This document shows, piece after piece, positions 9,527 through 18,818 of a stretch of 64,000 bases of DNA. The DNA is taken from positions 372,001 to 436,000 of the forward strand of contig NZ_BMQY01000002.1 of the NCBI RefSeq assembly GCF_014648355.1. The letters are read 5' to 3'. How positions within the stretch are numbered: position 1 is the first letter of the stretch; each line of letters opens with the position of its first letter. The notes below the pieces were generated by a model that had not been told where the DNA came from, searched no databases, and saw only the letters and a program-made list of their open reading frames with translations. The position numbers and the translations under genes are program-made. Source of the DNA: Couchioplanes azureus. GTDB lineage: Bacteria; Actinomycetota; Actinomycetes; Mycobacteriales; Micromonosporaceae.

Positions 9527-10717
9527 TCAGCTACCGACGCGCAGCAGCTTGGTGGTCGATCCGGTACCGGGGCCGGTGACCACGTCGCCGGTGGCGGCGT
9601 CGGTCAGGGCCGTGGCGACCTCGGCCGGGGAGGCCTCGGGCCTGGTGTCCAGCACGAGGGCGGCGGCGCCGGCCACGTGCGGGGACGCCATCGACGTACC
9701 GCTGATGGTCTTGGTGGCGGTGTCGCTGTCCATCCAGGCCGAGGCGATGTCCTGGCCGGGGGCGAAGACGTCCAGGCACTTGCCGAAGTTGGAGAAGTCG
9801 GCCCGGGCGTCGGTGTCGGCGGTCGCGCCGACCGTGATCGCCTCGGCGACCCCGGAGGGGCTGCCCTCGCAGGCGTCGGCGTTCTCGTTGCCGGCGGCCA
9901 CCGCGAACGTGATGCCGGCGGAGACCGCGCCCTTGACGGCGGTGTCGATGGCCGTGTCCGCGCCGCCGCCGAGGCTCATGTTGGCCACGGCGGGCTTGAC
10001 CGCGTTGGCGGCGACCCAGTCGATGCCGGCGACGACCTGCTCGGTGGTGCCGGAGCCCTCGCAGTTCAGCACCCGCACGGCCACCAGCTTCACTTCCTTG
10101 GCGATGCCGTGCTTCGTGCCGCCGATGGTGCCGGCGACGTGCGTGCCGTGGCCGTTGCAGTCGTCCGCCGTACCCCCGTCGACGGCGTCGAAGCCGCTCT
10201 CCGCGCGTCCGCCGAAGTCCTCGTGGCTGGTGCGGATGCCGGTGTCGACGACGTAGGCGTGCACGGTCTTGCCGGTGCTGGGGTAGGTGTAGGACTTGTC
10301 CAGGGGCAGCGCCGCCTGGTCGATGCGGTCCAGGCCCCAGCCGGCGTCGGTCTGGGTGTCCATCGTGTGCAGCCGGCGCACCTGCTGGACGGAGGCCACG
10401 CTCTTGTCGGCGGCGAGCCTCCGCGCCTCGGCGGCGCTCATCGTGGCGGAGAATCCGCGCAGCGCATGACTGAACGTGCGCTGCACCGTGCCGTCGTGCC
10501 GGCCGGCCAGCCGGGTGGCCGCCGCCGAGACCTGGTCGGCACCGGGCTTGAGCACCACGATGTAGCGGTCCGCCACGGCGTCGGGCGCACCGGCCCCGTG
10601 CACCGTGCCGGTCCCGTCCGGCTGCGGCGTCGTCGTCGCGCTGGCCGGCATCACCACGGCCGCGGCGGCCAGCGCCCCGGCCGCCACCGTCGTCGCGCCC
10701 CACACCCGACGCGTCAT
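9527..10717 (-). CDS. Secreted subtilisin-like protease (S8) with inhibitor-type prodomain
   Basis: 396 residues from ATG 10715-10717. A TTG at 10733-10735 with GGGAGG 4 nt upstream is an equally possible start adding six residues. Signal peptide MTRRVWGATTVAAGA to about residue 30; I9-type propeptide DRYIVVLKPGADQ to about residue 105; catalytic Asp158 (VVDTGIR), His190 (NGHGTHVAGT) and Ser342 (GTSMASPH). Length and layout match aqualysin/proteinase K-like actinobacterial enzymes without a C-terminal extension. It is a second exoprotease in the same 8 kb and a possible target of the SSI-type inhibitor near 44.5 kb. Confidence 0.9.
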   Translation of the reverse strand: MTRRVWGATTVAAGALAAAAVVMPASATTTPQPDGTGTVHGAGAPDAVADRYIVVLKPGADQVSAAATRLAGRHDGTVQRTFSHALRGFSATMSAAEARRLAADKSVASVQQVRRLHTMDTQTDAGWGLDRIDQAALPLDKSYTYPSTGKTVHAYVVDTGIRTSHEDFGGRAESGFDAVDGGTADDCNGHGTHVAGTIGGTKHGIAKEVKLVAVRVLNCEGSGTTEQVVAGIDWVAANAVKPAVANMSLGGGADTAIDTAVKGAVSAGITFAVAAGNENADACEGSPSGVAEAITVGATADTDARADFSNFGKCLDVFAPGQDIASAWMDSDTATKTISGTSMASPHVAGAAALVLDTRPEASPAEVATALTDAATGDVVTGPGTGSTTKLLRVGS

Positions 10718-11210
10718 TTTCCTGCGATCTCGCAACGTGCCTCCCTGACCTGCCACCTCCACCGTTCGGCTGGCTGTAGCTGCCCGTTCGGCGGAGAGGA
10801 TCAACTGAGTGGTTGGCACGCTAATAACAATCGGTCGATATTCACAACCGCCGAAATCTGGACCAACGCCCGCCGACCGCCCCCGTGCCCGACCCCCGGA
10901 GACGCGGCGTCGCGCCGCTGGGAGCGCGTCCAAATTCCGCGACGGACGCGCGGCGGACAACGCGGCCGGCCTCCCCGGCACCCACCCGATGAGCAGGCGA
11001 TTCGCCCGCGCCTCGCCCGGCCGGGTGGGCGCCGCGGCGGCGGGTGTCACCGTGCGTCACGGCCATCCTTAAGAGTCCACTAAGGACAGATGAATGAAGA
11101 CGCCTGAAAACGATCTGAGAAAATTTTTTCGACCGCCCGTTCATACTTCCGCAAAGTGCGGCGAACCGGGCGTACGCGATATGAACCTCTATATTGAGTA
11201 ATAGGGATCC
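10718..11210. other. Long intergenic region, partly A/T-rich
   Basis: 493 bp without a convincing gene. The open frame across it on the minus strand has no protein-like composition. On the minus strand, TTGTGA and TATTAG 15 nt apart (about 10827-10856) are a weak promoter candidate for the protease. An inverted repeat TCCTTA/TAAGGA lies at 11066-11086. Bases 11100-11210 contain a run of T and several ATA/TAT words unusual for this genome, plus the hairpin listed separately. Confidence 0.5.
11134..11172 (-). terminator. Hairpin downstream of the ABC operon
   Basis: Outer arms CGCCCGTTC and GAACCGGGCG pair with one bulge, and an inner stem CCGC/GCGG closes on an AAAGT loop. It lies about 40 bp past the permease stop. 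On the minus strand the sequence after the stem is A-rich then TTTT, so it is not a classical intrinsic terminator. Confidence 0.4.
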
Positions 11211-12059
11211 TTACAGGTCGCGGCGCTGGAAGGCGAACGCGGTGAGGCCGAGGACCAGGGCGACCCACACGCCGGTCCACACCAGATAGGTGGCGGTGAG
11301 CGGGGCCATGCTCAGGAACGGCGACTCCTCGATCCCGGAGCCGACCTGCAGAAGCAGCGCCGGATCCTGGAAGGAGTTCATGGCGCCGCGCCACAGACCG
11401 TCGGTCGGCAGCAGCATGCGGGAGACGGTGCCGACCTGCGCCATGCTGTCGTTGCCGAGGGCGTCGCCGACCGAACCGACCACCCCGGCGATCCAGGTGG
11501 CGCCGAAGAGCCCGACCGCCACGATGCCCGACGCCATCGGCGAGATCGCGGTCGACAACAGCAGGCCCAGGGTGAGCAGCACCGTCGTCTGGGCCGCCAG
11601 CAGGGCCAGGCCCGTCGCCGGATGCGGTGGCCAGTAGCCCACGGTGGCGCGGACGATGACGAACTGGGCGAGCCCGGCCACGCACACGAACCCGCTGCCG
11701 AAGACGACCAGCCCCAGCCACTTGCCCACCAGCACCGCCGAGCGGCGGATCGGGCGCGCGAGGACGGACAGCGCGATCCCCGACTCGATCTCCCCGGCCA
11801 CGGTCGGCCCGGCCAGGAACGCGGTGCCGAGCGCGGCGATCAGGCTCAGGCCGAACATCACCAGGTTGAGCACCGTGGAGCCGGCCACCTTCGCCTCCCC
11901 CGAGGTGAGCCCGCCGAACTCCGCGTCCAGCCGGGCGAACCCCCAGGCGCTGAGCGAGAGCAGCAGCACGGTCAGGACGGCGAGCGACCGCAGCACCCGG
12001 CGGCGTCCCGCTTCCTGCAACGTCAGGGCGGCGACGGCGAACACGGTACGGACGGTCAT
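11211..12059 (-). CDS. ABC-2 type transporter permease
   Basis: 282 residues; the ATG overlaps the ATPase stop (ATGA). Six hydrophobic helices, an N-terminal cytosolic start (MTVRTVFAVAALTLQEAGRR) and the loop VAGEIESGIALSVLARPIRR between helices are typical of ABC-2 permeases of the GliF/NosY kind. With the ATPase it would form an exporter. It is the last gene of the sigma/anti-sigma operon, so the transporter is probably produced under the ECF sigma factor. The substrate is unknown. Confidence 0.85.
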   Translation of the reverse strand: MTVRTVFAVAALTLQEAGRRRVLRSLAVLTVLLLSLSAWGFARLDAEFGGLTSGEAKVAGSTVLNLVMFGLSLIAALGTAFLAGPTVAGEIESGIALSVLARPIRRSAVLVGKWLGLVVFGSGFVCVAGLAQFVIVRATVGYWPPHPATGLALLAAQTTVLLTLGLLLSTAISPMASGIVAVGLFGATWIAGVVGSVGDALGNDSMAQVGTVSRMLLPTDGLWRGAMNSFQDPALLLQVGSGIEESPFLSMAPLTATYLVWTGVWVALVLGLTAFAFQRRDL

Positions 12060-13108
12060 CGGTGCTCCTCGCTGTGACCGGTACGGAGGATGTCCAGCAG
12101 CCGTTCCTCGAGGCTGACCCGCGCCGGCTCGACGGCGTGGACGCGGACGCCGAGGGCGACGAGGTCGGCCACCAGCTCGGGCACGGTCGCGGCATCCGGC
12201 TCGGCGGGCAGCTCGACGGTGAACGCGTCGCCGCTGCGCGTGAGCCGGCCGGCGGCCGCCAGCCTGGCCTCCGCCGGCGCGCTCACGGCGTCCAGCCGCA
12301 GCCGCAGCTCCCGCCCGCCGAGCAGCTCCTCGAGGGTGCCCGAGGCGGCGACCCGGCCCTTGTCGAGGATGACCACCCGGTCGCAGACCCGCTCCACCTC
12401 GCCGATGAGATGGGAGTTGAGCAACACGGCCACCCCCCGCGCCCGCAGCGCCAGCAGCAGGTCCCGCACATCGGCCCGGCCGATCGGGTCCAGCGCGCTG
12501 GTCGGCTCGTCGAGGACCACGAGCTCGGGGCGGGCCACCAGGGCGACGGCCATCCCGAGGCGCTGCTGCATGCCCTTGGAGAAGCCGCCGACCCGGTCGC
12601 CGGCGCGGTCGGCGAGCCCGACGGTGGCCAGGCACTCGCGCTGTTCCCCGGCCGGCACCGCGGCGCCCGCCAGCCGCACGTGCAGGGCCAGCACCTCGGC
12701 GGCGGTGAGCCACGGCTGATACCGGAAGAGCTCCGGCAGGTAGCCCACGCGGGCCCGCGCCTGCGGCTCCCCCGACGGCCGCCCGAGCAGCAGCACCTCT
12801 CCGGCATCGGGCCGGACCAGACCGAGCAGGATCTTGATGACGCTGGTCTTGCCCGCCCCGTTGGGTCCGAGCAGGCCCAGCACCTCACCCCGGCCGACGG
12901 TGAACGAGACGCCGTCGACCGCGGTCTGCCGGCGGTACCGTTTGCGCAGGCCCGAGCACCACACGGCCGGCGCCGCCGGCAGCTCGGCGACCAGCCGCCG
13001 GGCGGCCTCGAGCGAGGCCGCGCCGCCCGAGGCGCCCGGAAGAGCCGCACCGCCCGGACCGGCACCGCCCGAGGGCGCGCCGCTGGAGGGCGCGGACGGG
13101 CCCGTCAT
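12056..13108 (-). CDS. ABC transporter ATP-binding protein with long N-terminal linker
   Basis: 350 residues from ATG 13106-13108, which overlaps the anti-sigma stop (ATGA). An unusual Gly/Pro/Ala-rich N-terminal segment of about 45 residues precedes the ATPase. Walker A GPNGAGKT, signature FSKGMQQRLG, Walker B LVVLDEP and switch His (LLNSHL) are all present, so the enzyme should hydrolyse ATP. After about residue 265 a small C-terminal domain follows ([16 protein letters not shown]), as in CcmA/NatA-like exporters. It partners the downstream permease. Confidence 0.9.
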   Translation of the reverse strand: MTGPSAPSSGAPSGGAGPGGAALPGASGGAASLEAARRLVAELPAAPAVWCSGLRKRYRRQTAVDGVSFTVGRGEVLGLLGPNGAGKTSVIKILLGLVRPDAGEVLLLGRPSGEPQARARVGYLPELFRYQPWLTAAEVLALHVRLAGAAVPAGEQRECLATVGLADRAGDRVGGFSKGMQQRLGMAVALVARPELVVLDEPTSALDPIGRADVRDLLLALRARGVAVLLNSHLIGEVERVCDRVVILDKGRVAASGTLEELLGGRELRLRLDAVSAPAEARLAAAGRLTRSGDAFTVELPAEPDAATVPELVADLVALGVRVHAVEPARVSLEERLLDILRTGHSEEHR

Positions 13109-14253
13109 CGGTTCCACCGCATTCCCCGGGCCACACCCAGCACCTCGTCGGCGCTGAGCGAACCGGCCACCGCCGTGACCACCCCGTCCTCGACCCACAC
13201 CACGGCGGCCAGCACACCGTCGCGCGAGGCGAGCACGGTGGCCTGCTTCCCGTCGACGTCGGCGGTGGAGCTCGTCATCTCCTCGACCGCCATGAACAGC
13301 GGCAGCGTCGTCCCGTCCGCGGAGAACGTGCGCAGCTGCGACGCGACGTTCTCCGGCAGCAGGGGCAGCGACAGCAGATAGTCCCGGGCCTTCTCGAACG
13401 GCACGCCCGAGGAGTACGCGGTGGGCGCGACCGCGCGCGCGACGACCAGCGCCGGCACCGGGCGGCCCTGCGACCAGACCGCGGCGAACCCGGGGCCGGC
13501 GGACAACCGGAACCGGCTGCCGTCCAGCCCGGCGGGAGGAGGCGGCAGCGTCTGGCCCGCCGCGGCGGCGGTCTGCGCGGCCTTCTCCGCGGAGTAGGTG
13601 AACACCGCGTTGGCCCTGGCTCCCACCCGGTACGCCGGTTCTCCCGAGACCCCGTGCGGCAGGTCGCCCACCTGCGGAACGGACAGCCCCGTGATCTTCT
13701 CCGCCTCCGCGGCGCCGTCGACCGTCCGGACGCTGACCTTCTCGGTCACCTGCACCTCGCCGAAGGCGGACAGATCGGGCAGCTTCACCAGGTCGGCCTC
13801 GGGGGCGGTGACCGGGGCTATCTTCTCGGCGCGGAAGATCGGCAGCCAGTCCGCGGCGGCCGCGGCCCCGGCCCCGGCCAGCAGCGCGACCACACCCACC
13901 ACCGCCACGACCGGGCTGCGCAACGCCGTACGCCAGCGGCCCGGAGCGGTGGCCCCCCGCCCCCTCCGGACGATGTCTCCGGAGACGGCCCCGGCTTCTC
14001 CGGCGGCGGTCCGGGCGTCTCCCGGCACGGCCCGGGCCTCGGCGACGGCCCGGGACAGGCGGGCCCATCCGGCGTCCACGTCGACCTCCGGGTCGGCGTG
14101 CAGCGCCGCGCGGGTGACCGCCGCGTCCTGCTGCGCGGCGGCCAGCCCGGCCAGGCAGACCGGGCAGCCCGCCACGTGCTCGCGGTCGGCCTGGGCGACA
14201 CCGGCCGGCTCGTCCACGAGCCGGCGCAGGATGCCGTCAGTCGGATGGCGCAT
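13105..14253 (-). CDS. Membrane anti-sigma factor with zinc-finger-like head
   Basis: 382 residues. The N-terminus has a HxxxCxxC element (DREHVAGCPVCLAGL), the ZAS-type zinc finger of anti-sigma factors. A single membrane helix lies near residues 113-136 (SPVVAVVGVVALLAGAG). About 245 residues lie outside and look like a sensory or lipid-binding domain (repeated VARAVAP, SSGVPFEKARDYLL). It overlaps the ECF sigma gene by 17 bp, so production is coupled and one-to-one. It would hold the sigma factor at the membrane until an outside signal acts. Confidence 0.75.
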   Translation of the reverse strand: MRHPTDGILRRLVDEPAGVAQADREHVAGCPVCLAGLAAAQQDAAVTRAALHADPEVDVDAGWARLSRAVAEARAVPGDARTAAGEAGAVSGDIVRRGRGATAPGRWRTALRSPVVAVVGVVALLAGAGAAAAADWLPIFRAEKIAPVTAPEADLVKLPDLSAFGEVQVTEKVSVRTVDGAAEAEKITGLSVPQVGDLPHGVSGEPAYRVGARANAVFTYSAEKAAQTAAAAGQTLPPPPAGLDGSRFRLSAGPGFAAVWSQGRPVPALVVARAVAPTAYSSGVPFEKARDYLLSLPLLPENVASQLRTFSADGTTLPLFMAVEEMTSSTADVDGKQATVLASRDGVLAAVVWVEDGVVTAVAGSLSADEVLGVARGMRWNR

Positions 14254-14755
14254 GACGGATCAACTCCTCGCGTAGAGCGGACTCGGCGCGCCGCACGGTG
14301 GTGCCCACGCTGCCGGAAGAAAGACCGAGAGCGGCCGCGACCTCGGCATAGCTGAGGCCGCTGTGCCGCAGCACCAGGGCGACGGCCTGCCGGCGGGGCA
14401 GCCGCGCCAGCGCCGCCCGCACCCGCCGGCGCTCGTCGAGCGTCACCACGGCATCGGCGACGTCCCCGGCGACGACGTCCCCCGCGCCGGCGGACCCCTC
14501 CCGGGCGGCGCGCCGGCGGCCGGACCGAAGATGATTGAGCGCGGTGTGCGCCGCGGCGACGGAGAGCCACCCCATCGCCTCACCGCCGGGCACCGACGAG
14601 CGGGCGAAGGTGAGGAACACCTCCTGAGCCACGTCCTCGGCCTCGTCGCGGGACCCGAGCACCCGGGCGGCGACCGCCACGACCCGCGGATAGGCCGAAC
14701 GGAAGACCGCCTCGAGATCACTCCGGAAGCCCCCGGGCCGCGGCAGACTCGTCAC
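14237..14755 (-). CDS. ECF-type RNA polymerase sigma factor
   Basis: 172 residues from GTG 14753-14755, which has GGAAGG about 10 nt upstream and gives the usual ECF length; the open frame extends to 14929. Region 2 is seen in FRSAYPRVVAVAARVLGSRD and AEDVAQEVFL, and region 4 in LPRRQAVALVLRHSGLSYAE and VAAALGLSSGSVGTTVRRA. It should direct transcription of its own operon (sigma, anti-sigma, ABC ATPase, permease). The gene overlaps the anti-sigma gene by 17 bp. Confidence 0.88.
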   Translation of the reverse strand: MTSLPRPGGFRSDLEAVFRSAYPRVVAVAARVLGSRDEAEDVAQEVFLTFARSSVPGGEAMGWLSVAAAHTALNHLRSGRRRAAREGSAGAGDVVAGDVADAVVTLDERRRVRAALARLPRRQAVALVLRHSGLSYAEVAAALGLSSGSVGTTVRRAESALREELIRHAPSD

Positions 14756-14983
14756 GGCACCGCCGTCCTTCCGTTGCGCCCGCCGGGTCACCCCACCGCG
14801 ACCGTCCGCGGTCAGCACCGCCGCCGGCGACAACCCCCGGCGCCCGGCAGGCTCGGCTGGCTCGGCTTCATGTTCCATATCTTCAGAGCACCGCCGGGCC
14901 GCCGTATGTGACACCGCCGTATTACCCACCCGCCGACGAGCGGTCCGGGGCGGCTCGCCGGCGTGCGGACGGTTCCGACGGGC

Positions 14984-16030
14984 TCAGGGGCAGCGTTCGC
15001 AGACTGCCGCGGTGATCAGGGCGGCGGGGATGTAGAGGCCCCGGCGCAGGGCCCGGGCCGCGGCCAGGTGGGCGGAGGTGGCGCCGAGCCTGGCCTGGAT
15101 CTCGTGGAGGCGGTCCCCCACCAGGGACGTGGGGATGTCCAGGGTGGCGGCGATCCGGGTGTGCGGCCAGCCCTCGACCAGCAGGCCCAGGATCTGCAGC
15201 TCCTCGCGGGACAGCCCGTACGGGTTCGGCGCCGGGGACAGCAGGACCACCTTGCGCAGGTGACCGGGCGGTTCCGGAGGGCAGGTGAGGATGCTGACGC
15301 GGAACAGTTCGGTCTCGGTGTTCGTGCAGTCGGCGGGGCACAGGAACGTGGCGAGGGGGCTCTCGGTGGCCGCCGGGGCGGTCGCCGCCGTCATCAGCCG
15401 GGTGCCGAGGCGCAGGAGGTGGTGACCGGGCAGGCCGTTCAGTGCCGCCGTGTTGCCGGCCCGGGTGAGGGCCACTCCCGCGATCGCGTCGCTGACCAGG
15501 GCGGCGATGGCGCTGATGGTGCGCAGCGGGTCGATCGCGTGGGCGATCCACGGCCCGGCGTGGTCCAGCAGGTCGCGGGCCTCCTCGGTGGCCGGCGTCG
15601 GGTCGGTGCTGCTGGTGCCCACGACGCCGACGTACCGGCCGTCGCGGGTGAACAGGCCCATTCCCATGCCTTCGCGGAACCCCGCGGGATACAGGCACTG
15701 CGACCACGTCGGCAGCGTCTCGGCGGGTACGGGCAGGTCGCACAGCCGTACGGGCGGGCGGGGACCGTGCAGTCCGGCCCGCTCGACGTCCGCGGTGAAC
15801 CGCGGGCCGTGCAGGGCCTGCGACACCATGGGGTGGTAGCCGTGCCTCAGCAGCGGTGTCTGGAGCCGGCGTTCCGGGTCGAAGGCGGTGATGAGCACGG
15901 CGTCGCACGGGGTGATCCGCCGCAGCGGCTCCACCAGCGCCTGGGCCCGCTCCACCGGACCGCCCGGCATCAGGGCGATCTCGACGATCTCATCCAGCAG
16001 CGCTGCGCCGGCGGCGGACAAGGGCACCAT
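14984..16030 (-). CDS. LuxR-type transcriptional regulator with GAF-like sensor
   Basis: 348 residues from ATG 16028-16030, with GGGAAG upstream. Residues 1-270 resemble a GAF-like sensor (ITPCDAVLITAFDPERR, TRDGRYVGVVGTSST). The C-terminal 60 residues carry a LuxR/GerE helix-turn-helix: LSREELQILGLLVEG, then TRIAATLDIPTSLVGDRLHE. There is no Walker motif, so it is not a LAL regulator. No partner gene is coupled to it; it precedes the ECF operon on the same strand but is separated from it by about 230 bp. Confidence 0.75.
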   Translation of the reverse strand: MVPLSAAGAALLDEIVEIALMPGGPVERAQALVEPLRRITPCDAVLITAFDPERRLQTPLLRHGYHPMVSQALHGPRFTADVERAGLHGPRPPVRLCDLPVPAETLPTWSQCLYPAGFREGMGMGLFTRDGRYVGVVGTSSTDPTPATEEARDLLDHAGPWIAHAIDPLRTISAIAALVSDAIAGVALTRAGNTAALNGLPGHHLLRLGTRLMTAATAPAATESPLATFLCPADCTNTETELFRVSILTCPPEPPGHLRKVVLLSPAPNPYGLSREELQILGLLVEGWPHTRIAATLDIPTSLVGDRLHEIQARLGATSAHLAAARALRRGLYIPAALITAAVCERCP

Positions 16031-16199
16031 GAAGCTCACTTCCCAGGAGGCCCCCGCTGCGGGTGTAGCCCACACCATAGAAACGATTTAGCGCCGGTGA
16101 AAGGTTCGGGACGGGAGGCCGACACCCCGGCCGGGCGTACGGAGCTCGACAGCGGGGCCGCAACCACCCGGTGGTGGGTCACCGGCCCGAGCACTGCGG

Positions 16200-16219
16200 G
16201 CGATATGCGGCGATATGCG
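16200..16219. repeat. Tandem 10-bp repeat before the oxidase gene
   Basis: GCGATATGCG occurs twice back to back, 11 bp before the oxidase start codon, close to its ribosome-binding site. It could affect transcription or translation start. Confidence 0.5.
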
Positions 16220-16230
16220 AGGATTCCGGC

Positions 16231-17778
16231 ATGCCGTTGTCACGCCGTGCCCTGATCCGAGCCGGGGCCGCCGGCCTCACCGTCGCCGCCCTGCCCGCCG
16301 CGGCAGAGGCGGCAGCAAAGGCCGCGGGAAACGCCGCCGAACACTCCGCGGGCAAAGCCGCAGGAGAGGTCACGAGGCAGTCCGGCGCCACGACCGCGGG
16401 CCGTCGGGCACCGACCCCGGCGGACTGGCGGGCGCTGGACGCGTCCCTCGACGGCACGGTCGAGCTGCCCGGCACCGCTTCCTACGAGGCCGCCCGCCGC
16501 CTCGCCGACCCCCGCTTCGACGGCGTCCGCCCGCCCGCGGTGGCCCGCTGCGCGACCGGCGCCGACGTCGCCGAGGTGGTGCGGTTCGCCCGCCGGATGG
16601 GACTGCCCGTGGTGCCCCGCGGCGGCGGCCATTCGTACGTCGGCGCCTCCACCACCCGCACCGGCGTGGTCCTCGACCTGCGCCGGCTCGCCGCCGTGTC
16701 GTACGACGCCGCCACCCGCAGCGCGACGATCGGCGGCGGGGCCCGGCTGATCGACGTCTACAACCGGCTCGGCGCCTCCGGAGTCGCCGTCCCGTCCGGC
16801 TCGTGCGGCAGCGTGGGCATCGGCGGCATCACCCTGGGCGGCGGGATCGGCATGGCCGCCTCGGCGTACGGGCTGACCTGCGACGTGGTCTCCGCCGCCG
16901 AGGTGGTCACGGCCGACGGCCGGCGCCGCACCGTGGACGCCGGGCGGGAGCCCGACCTGTTCTGGGCCCTGCGCGGGGCCGGGGGCGGTCAGTTCGGTGT
17001 GGTCACCGCCTGGCGCATGCGCACCCACCGCGCGGCGCCGGTCGGCAGGTTCGTGCTCACGTACCCCTGGAGCGACGCCGCCCGGGTCGCCGCCGGCTGG
17101 CAGGCCCGGCTGGCGGTCGCGCCGGACGAGACGTGGTCGTCCTGCCAGTTCGCCGCCGACGCGCGCGGGCGGCTGTCCGTACGCATCTCCGGTGTGGTGC
17201 TCGACGGCGCCCCGGACGCCGAGGTGGCGGCGATCGTCCGCGCGATCGCCCGGGACCCGCGGTCCGCGGCGCTGCACCGCCGCCCCTATCTGGAGGTGGT
17301 GCACGACCGGGCCGGCTGCACCGACGCCGCGTCCTGCGCGAGCCGGTCCACCGAGCTGATCGGCAGCGAGATCTTCCCGCGCGTGCTGCCCGGCGCGGGG
17401 GTCGCGGCGCTGCTGGCCACCGTGGAGCGCCGCGCCCGGCAGCGCCGTCCCGGGGTGGCGAAGCTCAAGCGGATGACCGGCGCGCTGGGCAGGGTCCGGC
17501 CGGACGCCACCGCCTTCGCCTGGCGGGGTGTGCACACCATGCTGCAGTGGCTCGTCGAGTCGCCCACCGCCGACCCGGCCACCGTCGCGGACGCCTACCG
17601 GTGGATCGCCGACGGGCATCGCGCGGTGGCACGGTGGTCGGCCGGCCGCTACGTCAACTATGTGGAGCCGGACCCCGCACTGCTCCCCCGCTACCACGGT
17701 GGACACCTGGCCCGGCTGCGCCGCATCCGGGCCGCGGTCGACCCGCAACGGCTGTTCCGGTCGCCGTACGCGCTCTGA
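16231..17778 (+). CDS. TAT-exported FAD-linked oxidoreductase (BBE family)
   Basis: 515 residues from ATG 16231. A twin-arginine signal (LSRRALIRAGAAGL) begins the protein, followed by an Ala-rich low-complexity stretch. The FAD-binding PCMH domain includes PRGGGHSYVGAS with His134 and SGSCGSVGIGG with Cys192, the positions that attach FAD doubly in berberine-bridge-type oxidases. The BBE C-terminus is seen in YVNYVEPD and RLRRIRAAVDPQRLF. It would oxidise a sugar or natural product outside the cell with O2. No pathway genes are adjacent. It ends 12 bp from the convergent USP gene. Confidence 0.87.
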   Translation: MPLSRRALIRAGAAGLTVAALPAAAEAAAKAAGNAAEHSAGKAAGEVTRQSGATTAGRRAPTPADWRALDASLDGTVELPGTASYEAARRLADPRFDGVRPPAVARCATGADVAEVVRFARRMGLPVVPRGGGHSYVGASTTRTGVVLDLRRLAAVSYDAATRSATIGGGARLIDVYNRLGASGVAVPSGSCGSVGIGGITLGGGIGMAASAYGLTCDVVSAAEVVTADGRRRTVDAGREPDLFWALRGAGGGQFGVVTAWRMRTHRAAPVGRFVLTYPWSDAARVAAGWQARLAVAPDETWSSCQFAADARGRLSVRISGVVLDGAPDAEVAAIVRAIARDPRSAALHRRPYLEVVHDRAGCTDAASCASRSTELIGSEIFPRVLPGAGVAALLATVERRARQRRPGVAKLKRMTGALGRVRPDATAFAWRGVHTMLQWLVESPTADPATVADAYRWIADGHRAVARWSAGRYVNYVEPDPALLPRYHGGHLARLRRIRAAVDPQRLFRSPYAL

Positions 17779-17790
17779 CGCCGGGCGGCC

Positions 17791-18600
17791 TCAGCGCGCG
17801 ATCATGACGGGGCAGTCGGCCCGTTCCAGCAGCCGCGTCCCGGCGGCGCCGAGCATGACCCCCTCGAAGCCGTGCCGGCGCGGACCCACCACCACCAGCC
17901 GGGCCTGCCGGGAGCGTTCCACGAGCACCTTGCCGGGATCGCCGCCGGTGAACTCGCGCGCCGCCGAGACCTCGGGGAATTGCGCACGCCAGGGGGCGAG
18001 CAGGTCGTCGAGCTCGCCGCCCACCGTGTGGGCGGCGGACGGGCTGGGCCGGCGGGCGCCGTCCTGCGCGGTGACCGCCAGGACCGGGGCGCCACGCAGG
18101 GCGGCCTCCTCGAAGGCACGGCCGATGATCGGCCCGGCGGTGCCGCCGTCGTCGCCGACGCCGACGACCACCGGTCCGGCCTCCGGGCCGGGCCGGCCGC
18201 GGACGACGACCACGGAGCCCTTGGCGCGGGTGGCCACCTGGGTGCGTACCGACCCGTGGGGCAGGCCGGGCAGGCCGCTGTCCGGGCGGCTGCTGCCGAC
18301 CACCAGCAGCGCCGCCTCCTCGGCGGCGTGCAGCAGCACCGGCACCGCATAGCCGGGCAGCGCCAGGACGCGGACCTCGATGCCGGGCGCCGCCGAGCGG
18401 GCCTGGGTCACCGCGGCGTGCAGAATGCCGGCCGCCGCCTCCTCGTCCGCCGAGGCCGGGGCCGTCGGGGAGCGCCGGTGATGGGCCGTCACCACGCGCA
18501 GATCGGCTCCGCGGAGCCGGGTCTCGGCCGCGGCCCACCGCACCGCCGCCATCGCGCCGGCGGAACCGTCCACACCGACCACTATCCGAGTCTTGACCAT
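17791..18600 (-). CDS. Tandem-domain universal stress protein
   Basis: 269 residues from ATG 18598-18600, with AGGAGG spaced 5 nt. Two UspA domains: the first begins VKTRIVVGVDGSAGAM and ends LLVVGSSRPDSG; the second begins VVVGVGDDGG and ends LVVVGPRRHGFEG. The G-2x-G-9x-G(S/T)-type ATP loop is clear in the first domain (GSSRPDSGLPGLPHGSV) and degenerate in the second. It is a soluble stress protein, commonly under dormancy or hypoxia control in actinobacteria, but no such operator could be confirmed here. Confidence 0.88.
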   Translation of the reverse strand: MVKTRIVVGVDGSAGAMAAVRWAAAETRLRGADLRVVTAHHRRSPTAPASADEEAAAGILHAAVTQARSAAPGIEVRVLALPGYAVPVLLHAAEEAALLVVGSSRPDSGLPGLPHGSVRTQVATRAKGSVVVVRGRPGPEAGPVVVGVGDDGGTAGPIIGRAFEEAALRGAPVLAVTAQDGARRPSPSAAHTVGGELDDLLAPWRAQFPEVSAAREFTGGDPGKVLVERSRQARLVVVGPRRHGFEGVMLGAAGTRLLERADCPVMIAR

Positions 18601-18818
18601 GGTCGCCTCCTGGCGGGCCGGCAGGGTCAGCCGTCGCCGCCGCCCGGGGCACGGCGGCACGCCCTCAGATTCGCCCTCCCCGGCACGGTTTGGCAAGACG
18701 CGGCATCCCGCCTCCGGGGCGGGAAGATTCGGCACCGTGTGCCAGAAGTTCATTTTGTGCCTCGCCGCCGTCAAGAAACCGGAGGCTACATTCCCGAAAC
18801 AACCATCGAGGAGGTTCC

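Noticed and set aside
11120..11135. T-run as a classical intrinsic terminator
   Set aside because: The hairpin follows rather than precedes the T-run on the plus strand, and on the minus strand an A-run follows the stem first.
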